Assembly (NCBI GenBank): GCA_023055505.1
Contig: JALIRH010000125.1
Span: 75,001 to 139,000 of the forward strand
DNA length: 64,000 nucleotides
Origin: Callipepla californica brunnescens
Taxonomy: Eukaryota > Chordata > Aves > Galliformes > Odontophoridae
Direction: 5' to 3'
In this document: in pieces, positions 11,100 through 23,315 of the stretch
How positions within the stretch are numbered: the first letter of the stretch is position 1
How the letters are laid out: every line of letters begins with the position of its first letter
Notes under the pieces: generated by a model
Told to the model about the DNA's origin: nothing
The model's database searches: none
The model's input: only the letters and a program-made list of their open reading frames with translations
Program-made: the position numbers and the translations under genes

Positions 11100-14000
11100 G
11101 TTAGGGTTAGAGTAGAATTAGGGTTAGATTGCAGGGTTAGGGTAGGGTTAGGGTTAAGGGTTAGGGTAGGGTTAGAGATAGGTAAGGGTTAGGGTAAGGG
11201 TTAGGGTTAGGGATAGGGTAAGGGTTAGGGTTAGGGTAGGGCTAGGGTTAGGGATAGGTAAGGGTTAGGGTAAGGGTTAGTGTAGGGGTAGGGGTATGGG
11301 TAGGGTTAGGGTAGGGTTAGGGTTAGGGTTGGATTAGAATTTTCAGTAAGGGTTAGGGTTAGGAGTTAGGGTCAGTGTCAGGGTTAGGGCTTAGCGTTAG
11401 GGATAGGGTAAGAGTTAGGGTAGGGTTAGTGTTAGGGTTAGAGTTAGGGTAAGGGTAGGGTTAGGGTAGGTTTAGGGTAAGGTTAGGGTTTGGGTTAGGG
11501 GTTAGGGGTTAGGGCTAGGGTAGGGTTAGGTCTAGGGTAGGGCTAGGGTAGGGTTAGGGGTTTGTGTTAGGGTTAGGGGCAGGGTTAGGGTTAGGATTAG
11601 GGTAGGGTTTGGGTTAGGTAAGGGTTTGGGGTTAGGGCTTATGGGTTGGGGTTAGGGGTTAGGGTCACGGTTAGGGTAGGGTAAGGTTAGGGTTAGGGTT
11701 AGTGTTAGGGGTATGGTTAGGGGTTAGGGTAAATGTTAGGGTAGGGTTAGGGTTAAGGGTTAGGGTAGGGTTAGGGTTAGGTAAGGGTTAGGGTAGGGTT
11801 AAGGAAGGTTAAGGGTAGGGTTTGAGTCAGGGGTAGGGTAGGGTTAGGGTTAGGGTAGGGTTAGGGGTTAGTGTTAGGGTAGAATTAGGGTTAGATTTGA
11901 GGGTTAGTGTAGGGTTAGGGTTAGGTAAGGGATAGGGTTAGGGTTAGGGTTAGGTGTTAGGGTAGGGTTAGGGTTGGGTTAGGGATAGGTAAGGGTTAGG
12001 GTCAGGGATAGTGTTAGGGTCACTGTTAGGGTTAGGGTATGGTTAGGGTTAGGGCAGGGTTAGGGTAGGGCTAGGGTTAAGGGTTAGGGTTAAAATTAGG
12101 GGTTAGGGGTTAGGGCTAGGGTAGGGTTAGGGGTTAGTGTGAGGGTTAGGGGCAGGGTTAGGGTTAGAGTAGAATTAGGGTTAGATTGGAGGGTTAGGGT
12201 AGGGTTAGGGTTAAGGGTTAGGGTTAAGGGTTAGGGTAGGGTTAGAGATAGGTAAGGGTTAGGGTAAGGGTTAGGGTTAGGGATAGGGTAAGGGTTAGGG
12301 TTAGGGTAGGGCTAGGGTTAGGGATAGGTAAGGGTTAGGGTAAGGGTTAGTGTAGGGGTAGGGGTATGGGTAGGGTTAGGGTAGGGTTAGGGTTAGGGTT
12401 GGATTAGAATTTTCGGTAAGGGTTAGGGTTAGGAGTTAGGGTCAGTGTCAGGGTTAGGGCTTAGCGTTAGGGATAGGGTAAGAGTTAGGGTAGGGTTAGT
12501 GTTAGGGTTAGAGTTAGGGTAAGGGTAGGGTTAGGGTAGGTTTAGGGTAAGGTTAGGGTTTGGGTTAGGGGTTAGGGGTTAGGGCTAGGGTAGGGTTAGG
12601 TCTAGGGTAGGGCTAGGGTAGGGTTAGGGGTTTGTGTTAGGGTTAGGGGCAGGGTTAGGGTTAGGATTAGGGTAGGGTTTGGGTTAGGTAAGGGTTTGGG
12701 GTTAGGGCTTATGGGTTGGGGTTAGGGGTTAGGGTCACGGTTAGGGTAGGGTAAGGTTAGGGTTAGGGTTAGTGTTAGGGTTATGGTTAGGGGTTAGGGT
12801 AAATGTTAGGGTAGGGTTAGGGTTAAGGGTTAGGGTAGGGTTAGGGTTAGGTAAGGGTTAGGGTAGGGTTAAGGAGGGTTAAGGGTAGGGTTTGAGTCAG
12901 GGGTAGGGTAGGGTTAGGGTTAGGGTAGGGTTAGGGGTTAGTGTTAGGGTAGAATTAGGGTTAGATTTGAGGGTTAGTGTAGGGTTAGGGTTAGGTAAGG
13001 GATAGGGTTAGGGTTAGGGTTAGGTGTTAGGGTAGGGTTAGGGTAGGGTTAGGGATAGGTAAGGGTTAGGGTCAGGGATAGTGTTAGGGTCACTGTTAGG
13101 GTTAGGGTATGGTTAGGGTTAGGGCAGGGTTAGGGTAGGGCTAGGGTTAAGGGTTAGGGTTAAAATTAGGGGTTAGGGGTTAGGGCTAGGGTAGGGTTAG
13201 GGGTTAGTGTGAGGGTTAGGGGCAGGGTTAGGGTTAGAGTAGAATTAGGGTTAGATTGGAGGGTTAGGGTAGGGTTAGGGTTAAGGGTTAGGGTTAAGGG
13301 TTAGGGTAGGGTTAGAGATAGGTAAGGGTTAGGGTAAGGGTTAGGGTTAGGGATAGGGTAAGGGTTAGGGTTAGGGTAGGGCTAGGGTTAGGGATAGGTA
13401 AGGGTTAGGGTAAGGGTTAGTGTAGGGGTAGGGGTATGGGTAGGGTTAGGGTAGGGTTAGGGTTAGGGTTGGATTAGAATTTTCGGTAAGGGTTAGGAGT
13501 TAGGGTCAGTGTCAGGGTTAGGGCTTAGCGTTAGGGATAGGGTAAGAGTTAGGGTAGGGTTAGTGTTAGGGTTAGAGTTAGGGTAAGGGTAGGGTTAGGG
13601 TAGGTTTAGGGTAAGGTTAGGGTTTGGGTTAGGGGTTAGGGGTTAGGGCTAGGGTAGGGTTAGGTCTAGGGTAGGGCTAGGGTAGGGTTAGGGGTTTGTG
13701 TTAGGGTTAGGGGCAGGGTTAGGGTTAGGATTAGGGTAGGGTTTGGGTTAGGTAAGGGTTTGGGGTTAGGGCTTATGGGTTGGGGTTAGGGGTTAGGGTC
13801 ACGGTTAGGGTAGGGTAAGGTTAGGGTTAGGGTTAGTGTTAGGGGTATGGTTAGGGGTTAGGGTAAATGTTAGGGTAGGGTTAGGGTTAAGGGTTAGGGT
13901 AGGGTTAGGGTTAGGTAAGGGTTAGGGTAGGGTTAAGGAGGGTTAAGGGTAGGGTTTGAGTCAGGGGTAGGGTAGGGTTAGGGTTAGGGTAGGGTTAGGG

Positions 14001-14300
14001 GTTAGTGTTAGGGTAGAATTAGGGTTAGATTTGAGGGTTAGTGTAGGGTTAGGGTTAGGTAAGGGATAGGGTTAGGGTTAGGGTTAGGTGTTAGGGTAGG
14101 GTTAGGGTAGGGTTAGGGATAGGTAAGGGTTAGGGTCAGGGATAGTGTTAGGGTCACTGTTAGGGTTAGGGTATGGTTAGGGTTAGGGCAGGGTTAGGGT
14201 AGGGCTAGGGTTAAGGGTTAGGGTTAAAATTAGGGGTTAGGGGTTAGGGCTAGGGTAGGGTTAGGGGTTAGTGTGAGGGTTAGGGGCAGGGTTAGGTTTA
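11100..14300 (+). repeat. Higher-order tandem repeat of about 1.07 kb within the telomeric block
   Basis: Long variant strings recur in the same order three times. GGATTAGAATTTTC occurs at about 11331, 12401 and 13469. TTTGAGTCAGGGGTAG occurs at 11821, 12891 and 13955. AGAATTAGGGTTAGATT occurs near 11111, 12172 and 13241. The period is 1.06-1.07 kb and the copies differ by only scattered changes, so they arose by recent segmental tandem duplication rather than telomerase action. Confidence 0.9.
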
Positions 14301-16182
14301 GGGTAGGGTTGGGGTTAGGGGCAGGGTTAGGGTTAGGGCTTAGGGGTTGGGGTTAGGGGTTAGGGTCACGGTTAGTGCAGGGTTAGGGTTAGTGTTAGGG
14401 TAAGGGTTAGGGTAGGGTTAGGGGTTAGGGTAGGGTTAGTTTTAGTGTTAGTGTTATGGTTAGGTAAGGGTTAGGGGTTAGGGTAAATGTTAGGGTAGTG
14501 TTAGGGTTAGGGTAGGGTTAGGGTTAGGTAAGGGTTAGGGTAGGGTTAGGGTCAGGGTTAAGGGTAGGGTTTGAGTCAGGGTTAGGTTTAGGGTGGGGTT
14601 AGGGTTAGGGTAGAATTAGGGTTAGATTTGAGGGTTAGTGTAGGTATAGGGTTAGGTAAGGGATAGGGTTAGGGTTAGGGGTTAGGGTAAGTGTTAGAGT
14701 AGGGTTAGGGTTAAGGGTTAGGGTAGGGTTAGGGATAGGTAAGGGTTAGGGTCAGGGATAGGGTTAGGGTCAGTGTTAGGGTTAGGGCAGGGTTAGGGTA
14801 GGGCTAGGGTTAAGGGTTAGGGTTAAAATTAGGGGTTAGGGGTTAGGGCTAGGGTAGGGTTAGGGGTTAGTGTTAGGGTTAGGGGCAGGGTTAGGGTTAG
14901 GGTAGGGTTGGGGTTAGGGGCAGGGTTAGGGTTAGGGCTTAGGGGTTGAGGTTGGGGGTTAGGGTCACGGTTAGTGCAGGGTTAGGGTTAGTGTTAGGGA
15001 AAGGGTTAGGGTAGGGTTAGGGGTTAGGGTAGGGTTAGTTTTAGTATTAGTGTTATGGTTAGGTAAGGTTTAAAGGTTAGGGTAAATGTTAGGGTAGTGT
15101 CAGGGTAAGGGTTAGGGTAGGGCTAGGGTCGGGGTTAAGGGTAGGGTTTGAGTCAGGGTTAGGGTTAGGGTAGGGTTAGGGGTTAGGGTTAGGGTAGAAT
15201 TAGGGTTAGATTTGAGGGTTAGTGTAGGGTTAGGGTTAGGGGTTAGGGTAAGGGTTAGGGTAGGGTTCGGGTTAAGGGTTAGGGTAGGGTTAGGGATAGG
15301 TAAGGGTTAGAGTAAGGGTTAGGGTCAGGGATAGGTGTAGGGTCAGTGTTAGGGTTAGGGTATGGTTAGGGTAAGGGGCAGGGTTAGGGTTAGGGTAGGG
15401 TTAGGGTTAGGGGTTAGGGTTAAAATTAGGCTTTAGGGCTAGGGTAGGGTTAGGGCGAGGATAGGGCTAGGGTAGGGTCAGGTGTTAGGGGCAGGGTTAG
15501 GGTTAGGGTGGGGTTAGGGCTTAGGAGTTAGGGTTAGGGCTTAGGGGTTGGGGTTAAGGGTTAGGGTTAGGTTTAGTGTTAGGGTTATGGTCAGGTAAGG
15601 GTTAGGGGTTAGGGTAAATGTTAGGGTAGTGTTAGGGTAGTGTTAGGGTGAGGGTTAGGGTAGGGTTAGGGTTAGGGTACGGTTAGGGTAAGTGTTATGG
15701 TTAGGGTAGGATTTGGGTTAGGTTTTGGGTCCATCAATAGGGTTAGGGTTAGTTTAGATTAGGGTTAGTGTAGGGTTAGTGTTAGGGTTAGGGGTTAGGG
15801 TTAAGGTAGAATTAGGGTCCATCAACAGGGTTATGGTAGGATTAGGGTTTAGGGTTAGGGTAGGGTTAGGGTTAGGGGTTAGGGTTAGAGTAGAATTAGG
15901 GTTAGATTGGAGGGTTAGGGTAGGGTTAGGGTAGGGTTAGGGTTAGGGTTAGAGTAGGGTTAGAGATAGGTAAGGGTTAGGGTAGGGTTAGGGTCAGGGT
16001 CAGGGTTAAGGGTAGGGTTTGAGTGAGGGTTAGGGTAGGGTTAGGGTCAGGGTTAAGGGTTGGGTTTGAGTCAGGGTTAGGGTCAGGGTTAGGGTCAGGG
16101 TTAGGGTTAGGGTAAGTGTTAGGGTTAGGTTTTGGGTCCATCAATAGGGTTAGGGTTAGTTTAGATTAGGGTTAGTGTAGGG

Positions 16183-16217
<35 letters not shown>

Positions 16218-16386
16218 TTTAGATTAGGGTTAGTGTAGGGTTAGTGTTAGGGTTAGGGTTTAGGGTTAGGGGTTACGGTAAGGGTTAGGGTTAGGGGTTA
16301 GGGTCAGGGATAGGGTCAATATTAGGGTTAGGGTAAGGGTTAGGGTTAGGGGTTAAGTTTAGGGTAGGGTTAGGGTTAGGGTAGGG

Positions 16387-16510
16387 TTATGGTAAGGAAT
16401 CAGTAGGGTTAGGGTTAGAGTTAGGGTTAGGGATCTGGTGGGTTGGGGTTAGGGTTTAAGGTTAGGGTTAGGTTTAGTGTAGGGTTAGGGTAGGGTTAAG
16501 GTTTAGGGTT
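16387..16510 (+). repeat. Dispersed duplication inside telomeric block, copy 1
   Basis: A string containing GGAATCAGTAGGG and GGATCTGGTGGGTT followed by the same variant order is repeated at about 18688-18812, 2.3 kb downstream. Confidence 0.75.
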
Positions 16511-18687
16511 AGGGTTAGGGATAGGTAAGGGTTAGGGTAAGGGATAGGGTTAGGGTGAGGGGTAGGGTTAGGGTAGGGCTACGGTTAGGGGTTAGGGTTA
16601 GGGGTTAGGGTTAGGGTAGTGTTAGGGTTAGGGTGAGGGGTAGGGTTAGGGTAGGGCTACGGTTAGGGGTTAGGGTTAGGGGTTAGGGTTAGGGTAGTGT
16701 TAGGGTTAGGTTAGGGTTAGGGGTAGGGGTATGGGTAGGGTTAGGGTAGGGTTAGGGTTAGGTTGGATTAGAATTTACGGTAAGGGTTAGGTTTAGTGGT
16801 TAGGGTCAGTGTCAGGGTTAGGGTTAGGGATAGGGTAAGAGTTAGGGTTAGGGTTAGAGTTAGGGTAGGGTTATAGTTAGGTTTAGGGTAGGGTTAGGGT
16901 AAGGGTAGAGATAGAGTAGGTTTAGGGTAAGGGTAGGGTAGTGTTAGGGTAGGGTATGGGTTAGGGATTAGGGCTAGGGTAGGGTTAGGGGTTAGTGTTA
17001 GGTTTAGGGTTAGGGTAGGGTTGTGGTTAGGGTTAGGGTAGGGTTGGGGTTAGGGACAGGGTTAGGGTTTGGGCTTACGGTTTGGGGATAGGGGTTAGGG
17101 TCACGGTTAGGGTAGGGTTAGGTTAGGTTTAGGGTTAGTGTTAGGGTTATGGTTAGGTAAGGGTTAGGGTAAATGTTAGGGTAGGGTTAGGGTTAGGGTT
17201 ATGGGTTAGGATTATGGGTTAGGGTTAGGTAAGGTTTAGGGTAGGGTTAGGGTCAGGGTCAGGGTTAAGGGTAGGGTTTGAGTCAGGGTTAGGGTAGGGT
17301 TAGGGGTAGGGTTAGGGTAGGGTTAGGGATAGGTAAGGGTTAGGGTAAGGGTTAGGGTTAGGGATAGGGTAGGGTTAGGGTTAGGGTAGGGCTAGATGTA
17401 GGGGTTAGGGGTAGGGGTATGGTTAGGGTTAGGGTAGGGTTAGGGATAGGTAAGGGTTAGGGTAAGGGTTAGGGATAGGGTAGGGTTAGGCTTAGGGTAG
17501 GGCTAGATATAGGGGTTAGGGGTAGGGGTATGGGTAAGGGTTAGGGTAGGGTTAGGGTTAAGGGTTAGAGTAGGGTTAGGGATAGGTAAGGGTTAGGGTA
17601 AGGGTTAGGGTTAGGGTCAGGGATGGTGTAGGGTCAGTTTTAGGGTTAGGGTATGGTTAGTGTAAGGGGTAGGGTTAGGGTTAGGGTAGGGCTAGGGTTA
17701 GTGTTAGGGTTAAAATTAGGGGTTAGGAGTTAGGGCTAGGGTAGGGTTAGGGGTTAGTGTTAGGGTTAGGGTAGGGTTGGGGTTAGGGTTAGGGTTGGGT
17801 TGGGGTTAGGGGCAGGGTTAGGGTTAGGGCTTTGGGGTTGGGGTTAGGGGTTAGGGTCACGGTTAGGGTAGGTTTAGGGTTAGTGTTAGGGTAAGGGTTA
17901 GGGTAGGGTTAGGGGTTAGAGTAGGGTTAGTTTTAGTGTTAGTGTTATGGTTAGGTAAGGGTTAGGGGTTAGGGTAAATGTTAGGGTAGTGTTAGGGTTA
18001 GGGTAGGGTTAGGGTTAGGTAAGGGTTAGGGTAGGGTTAGGGTCAGGGTTAAGGGTAGGGTTTGAGTCAGGGTTAGGGTCAGGGTTAGGGTTAGGGTACG
18101 GTTAGGTTAAGTGTTATGGTTAGTGTAGGGTTAGGGTTAGGTTTTGGGTCCATCAATAGGGTTAGGGTTAGTTTAGATTAGGGTTAGTGTAGGGTTAGGG
18201 TTAGGGTTTAGGGTTAGGGGTTAAGGTTAGGGGTTAGGGTTAGGGTAGGGTTAGGGGTTACTGTAAGGGTTAGGGTTAGGGGTTAGGGTCAGGGTAAGGG
18301 TTAGGGTTAGAGTTAGGGTAGGGTTTGGTTTAGGGTAAGGGTTAGGGTAGGGTTAGGGTTGGGTTAGGGTAAAGTAGGGTTAGGGTTAGGGGTTAGGGTA
18401 GCGTCAGGGGTTAAGGTTAGGATAAGGGTTAGGGGTTAGGGTTAAGGTTAGGGTAAGGGTAGGGTTAGGGATAGGGTTGGGTTAGGGTTAGGGTAGGGTT
18501 AGGGTAGGGTTAGTGTTAGGGTTGGGTTGGGATTAGGGTAGGGTTAGGTTTAGGGGTTAGGGTAGAGTCAGGGGTTACGGTTAGGATAAGGGTTAGGGTA
18601 GGGTTAAGGGTTAGGGTTAGGGTAGGGTTAAAGTTGGGGTTAGGAATAGGGTTAGGGTTAGGTTAGAGTTAGGGTAGGGTTAGGGTA

Positions 18688-18812
18688 AGGAATCAGTAGG
18701 GTTAGGGTTAGAGTTAGGGTTAGGGATCTGGTGGGTTAGGGTTAGGGTTTAAGGTTAGGGTTAGGTTTAGGGTAGGGTTAGGGTAGGGTTAAGGTTTAGG
18801 GTTAGGGTTAGG
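18688..18812 (+). repeat. Dispersed duplication inside telomeric block, copy 2
   Basis: Second copy of the GGAATCAGTAGGG...GGATCTGGTGGGTT segment seen at 16387. Confidence 0.75.
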
Positions 18813-21800
18813 TTTAGGGGTTAGGGTAGGGCTAGGGTTAGGGGTTAGGGGTTGGGTTAGTGTAGGGGTAGGGGTATGGGTAGGGTTAGGGTTAGGGGTT
18901 AGGGTATGGTCAGGGGTTACCGTTAGGTTAAGGTTTAGGGTTAGAGTAGGGTTAGGAGTTAGGGTTAGGGTTAGGGTTAAGGATAGGGTTGGGGTTAGGG
19001 TTAGGGTAGGGCTAGTGTTAGGTTAGGGTTAGGTGTTTGGGTCAGGGTTAGTGTAGGGTTAATGTTAGGGTAGGGGTTAGGATTAGGTTTATGGTAAGGG
19101 TTAGGGTAGGGTTAGGGTAAGAGTTAGGGAAAGGTAAGGGTTAGGGTAAGGGTTAGGGTTAGGGTCAGTGTTAGGGTCAGGGTTAGGCTTATAGTATGGT
19201 TAGGGTAAGGGTTAGGGGTTAGGGTAGGGTTAGGGTAGGGGTAGGGGTAAGGGTAGGGGTATGGGTAGGGTTAAGGTAAGGGTAGGGTTAGGGTTAGGTT
19301 TGGATTAGAGGTTACGGTAAGGGTTAGGGTTAGGGGTTAGGGTCAGTGTCAGGGTTAGGGTTAGGGTAGGGTTAGTGTTAGGGTAAGGTTTAGGGTTAGG
19401 GTTGTGGTAAGCGTTAGGGTTAGAGTTAGGGTAGGGTTAGGGTAGGGTTAGGGTTAGGGTAGGGTTTGGGTTAGTGGTTAGGGTTAAGGTTAGGGGTTAG
19501 GGCTGGGGTAGGTTTAGGGCTAGGGTAGGGTTGGGTTTAGGGTTAGGGTGGGGTAAGGGTTAGGGTCAGGATAAGGGCTTAGGGGTTGGGGTTAGGGGTT
19601 AGGATTAGGGTAGGGTTAGGGTAAGGGTTAGGGTAGGGTAAGGGTTAGGGTTTACGGTAGGGTTAGGGTTAGTGTTAGGGTAGGGTTATGGTTAAGTAAG
19701 GGTTAGGGTTAGGGTAAAGGTTAGGGTAGGGTTAGGGTTAGGTTTAAGGGGTAGGGTTAGGGTTAGATAATGGTTATGGTAAGTATTAGGGTCAGGGTTA
19801 CGGGTAGGGTGTGAGTCAGGGTTAGGGTTTTAGGGTTAGGGTAGGGTTAGGGTTAGGTTTTGGGTCGATCAATAGGGTTAGGGTTAGATTAGGGTAGGGT
19901 TAGGATAGGGTTAGGGTAGGGTTTGTGTTAGGGTTAGGGTGTAGGGTTAGGGTTAGGGTAGGGTTAAGGTTAGGGGTTAAGGTTAGGGGTTAGTGTTAGG
20001 GTAGGGTAGGGGTAGGGTTAGGGTAGGGTAAGGGTTAGGGGTTAGGATTAGGGTTAAGGTGTTAGGAGTTAGGGTTAGGGTAGGGTTAGGGTTAGGGTTA
20101 GGGTTAGGGTTAGAATAGGGTAAGGGTTAGGGGTAGGGTTACGGGTAGGGTTAGGGTAAAGTTAGGGTTAGGGTTCCGGTTACGGTTAGGGTCCATCAAT
20201 AGGGTTAGGGTTTAGGGTTAGGGGTTAGGGTTAGGTGTATGGGTAGGGGTAGAGTTAGGGTTAGGGTTAGGTTGGATTAGGGTTAGGGTTAGGGTTAGGG
20301 TTGGGTAAGGGTTAGGGGTAGGATTACGGGTAGGGTTAGTGTTATGGTTAGGGTCCATCAATAGGGTTAGGCAAGGTTTAGGGTTAGGGTTAGGTGTTAG
20401 GGTAAGGGGTTAGGGTTAGGGTAGGGTTAGGGTCCATCAATAGGGTTATGGTAGGGTTAGGGTTATGGATAGGGTTAGAGTTAGGGTAGGGTTAGAGTTA
20501 GGGTTAGGGTAGGGTTAGGGTAAGGGTAGAGTTAGGGTAGGTTTATGGTAAGGGTAGGGTAGTGTTAGGGTAGGGTATGGGTTAGGGGTTAGGGCTCGGG
20601 TAGGGTTAGGGGTTAGTGTTAGGGTTAGGGGCAGGGTTAGGGTTAGTGTAGGGTTGGGGTTAGGGTTAGGGTAGGGTTGGGGTTAGGGACAGGGTTAGGG
20701 TTTGGGCTTACGGGTTGGGGATAGGGGTTAGGGTCACGGTTAGGGTAGGGTTAGGTTAGGTTTAGGGTTAGTGTTAGGGTTATGGTTAGGTAAGGGTTAG
20801 GGGTTAGGGTAAATGTTAGGGTAGGGTTAGGGTTGGGTTAGGGTTAGTGTTAGGGTTAGGGTTATGGCTTAGGGGTAGGTAAGGGTTAGGGTAGGGTTAG
20901 GGTCAGGGTCAGGGTTAAGGGTAGGGTTTGAGTCAGGGTCAGGGTCAGGGTTAGGGTTAGCACAGGGTTAGGGTAGGGTTAGGTGTTAGGGTTAATGTTA
21001 GAGTTATGGTTAGGTAGGGGTTAGGGTAAGGGTTAGGGGTTAGGGTAAATGTTAGGGTAGGTTTAGGGTTAAGGATTAGGGTAGAGTTAGGGTTAGGTAA
21101 GGGTTAGGGTATGGTTAGGGTCAGGGTTAAGGGTAGGGTTAGGGTTAGGGTAGAATTAGGGTTAGATTTGAGGGTTAGTGTAGGGTTAGGGTAGGGTTAG
21201 GGGTTAGGGTAAGGGTTAGGGTTGGATTAGAATTTACGGTAAGGGTTAGGGTTAGGGGTTAGGGTTAGGGATAGGGTAAGAGTTAGGGTAGGGTTAGGGT
21301 AGGGTTAGAGTTAGGGTAGGGTTAGTGTTAGGGTTAGGGTACGTTTAGGGTTTGGGTAAGGGTTAGGGTGAGGGTTGGTGTTAGGGTAGGATTAGGGTTA
21401 GGTTCAGGGTTAGGGTAGTGTTAGGGTTTAGGGTTAGGGTTAGGGTATGGTTAGGGGTTAGGGTTGGGGTAAGGGTTAGGTTAGGGTTAGGGTTAGGGGG
21501 TTAGGGTTAGGGGATTAGTGTTAGGGTTAGGGGTTAGGGTTAGGGTGAGGGTTGGTGTTAGGGTAGGATTAGGGTTAGGTTCAGGGTTAGGGTAGTGTTA
21601 GGGTTCAGGGTTAGGGTTGTGGTAAGGTTTAGGGGATTAGTGTTAGGGGTTAGGGTAGGGTTAGGGTTAGGATTGGGATTAGGTTTAGGTTAGGGTTATG
21701 GTTAGGGTTAGGATAGGGTTAATGTAGGGTTAGGGTTAGTGATAGAGTAAGACTTAGGGTTAGGGTTATGGTAAGAGTTAGGGATTGGGATACGGTTAGA

Positions 21801-22121
21801 TTTAGGGTTAAGAATAGGGTTCGGGTTTGATTAGGGTTAGGGTTAGTGTTAGGAATCAATTTGGAGGAAGGAAAAGGTTTAGGAATTGGTTCATTGTTAG
21901 GGTTAGTCTTCAAGTTAGTAATAGAGTAAGGGTTAGTGTTCGGGTTAGGAATAGGGTTCTGAATAGGGCGAGGTTTGGGAATAGGATGAAGTTTAGGGTT
22001 AGGGTTCGGGTCAGATTTAGCACTATGTTTCAGGTTCCTTTTAGGTTTAGTGATAAGGATTAGGGGTACGTTTAGGTATTGTACAATGCTAAGTGTTAGC
22101 TTCTGGGTGGGGGTTGGGGTT

Positions 22122-22695
22122 TGTCATGGTTTTATGATTTTTTGGTACTGGTATTCCACATCATAACATCATGTATTGCATTAGGAGTTGAAGAGCTAAT
22201 ACTCCAGCTCCATAGATCATTGATAATTCCAGGTATACCTGTCTGAGAAGAGAAGAAGCACTACATTCCCCAGAGGACTTTGCGATGCTTTGTATTTTTA
22301 CGTGTTTTCCGCTCAGAGGGAACAGATAAAAACCCTCAGCGGTCACGGGACACTCTCTTTCCTTCGGGATCGACTCAGCAGTGGGTGCTCACTGCCGTAT
22401 CGCCTTCAGCGTTAGCGTAAGGCCTTCGGTTTATCGGACACTCTCTCTTGCTCATTTTGTTTGATTCATTAGCCTCAATTCCAATTACATTGTATTATAT
22501 TGTGTTATTTTGCTTTCTAATATCTTATTTAGTAAATTAGCTTTCCTCCTCAGATCGTTGCCGCTGTTTTGTTTCTAGGCCCATCTCCCTTTTCCCTTTT
22601 CCCTTTTTCCTTGCCCTTTCCTGGGGCGTGGGTCCGTGGGTCCCCGCAGCAATCGTCACGGAACCGGGCCGATCCAGCCCGGTAAACCGTTGACA
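22122..22695 (+). mobile_element. Solo LTR, 574 bp, with 5-bp target duplication GGGTT
   Basis: Unique sequence beginning TGTCATGG and ending CCGTTGACA sits inside telomere-derived repeat. GGGTT flanks both sides (22117-22121 and 22696-22700). GATAAAAACC at about 22325 is a TATA-like element, followed by a pyrimidine-rich segment, supporting plus orientation. The related locus near 35018-35022 has the same flanks joined with a single GGGTT, a clear empty site. There is no internal coding region, so this is a recombined solo LTR. Confidence 0.9.
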
Positions 22696-23315
22696 GGGTT
22701 AGATTAAGGGTGAGGGTTAGGATTAGGACTAGATTTAGGATTAGGTTTAGGAATAGGTTTTCTTTGATTGTTAGAGTGAGAGAAAGGTTAGGCCTTGGGT
22801 TTGTTTTTGGAATAGTTTTGGGTTTCAGAATAGGAATTGGGTTAGTATTTGGAATCTGTTTTGGTTTAGTATTAGTGTTAGGGTCAGGGTTAGAAGTTAG
22901 GTGATGGCTGTGGTAATCTAATGCTTTGTGTTAGGCTTAGGGTTGGGCTTAAATTTGGGGTTGCTTTTAAGGTCCCATTTAGATTTCAGGTAGAATTGGA
23001 GTTAAATTAAGGTAACGGTTAGGATTAGATTTAGGGTTCTGATAAGGGTTAGGTTAGGGTTAGGGTTTGGTTCCAAGTTGTTTTTAGGGTTAGGGTTAAC
23101 GTTAGGTTTCAGGATAGGGTTAGGAATATAGCTAGGTGTTAGGTAAGGTTTAATCCTAGGGTTTCAGTTCGGGTTAGGTGAAGCATTAGTTTTACAGTTA
23201 GAAGACATGTTAGGGTTAGGGTTAGGTTTTGGTGTAGATTTAGGTTTAGGGTAAGGGTTAGGGATGTAGATGAAGGTTTAGTGGAAGGGGTAGGGTTCTC
23301 TTTAGTTTTAGGACC
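22696..23315 (+). repeat. Telomere-derived repeat, 3' part of a segmental duplication
   Basis: Highly diverged TTAGGG-type sequence. It matches 35022 onward almost base for base in long stretches (for example TAGGCCTTGGGTTTG and GGTCCCATTTAGATTTCAGG). Compared with that copy it lacks about 270 bp between repeated AATCTAATGCTTTGTG strings. Similarity ends at TTTTAGGACC at 23315. Confidence 0.85.

Larger units (their letters stand above)
10566..22121 (+). repeat. Degenerate interstitial telomeric (TTAGGG) block
   Basis: About 11.5 kb of TTAGGG-derived sequence, all in the G-rich plus orientation. Perfect hexamers are mixed with 5- to 8-bp variants (TAGGG, TTAGGGG, TTTAGGG, GTTAGGGTAAGGG). Pure runs are short. 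It joins the 8-bp minisatellite without a spacer. It is internal to the window, so it is not the chromosome terminus. From about 21.7 kb onward it becomes much more diverged and shares long stretches with 34.8-35.9 kb. Frames here are not genes. Confidence 0.97.

Noticed and set aside
21827..22063. Arginine/valine-rich frame in telomere-derived repeat
   Set aside because: It is a reading of GTTAGG variants, with similar RVRVR frames wherever this repeat occurs.
10566..22121. Chromosome end (true telomere)
   Set aside because: The block is degenerate, carries a kilobase-scale repeat and an LTR nearby, and is followed by more than 40 kb of other sequence.
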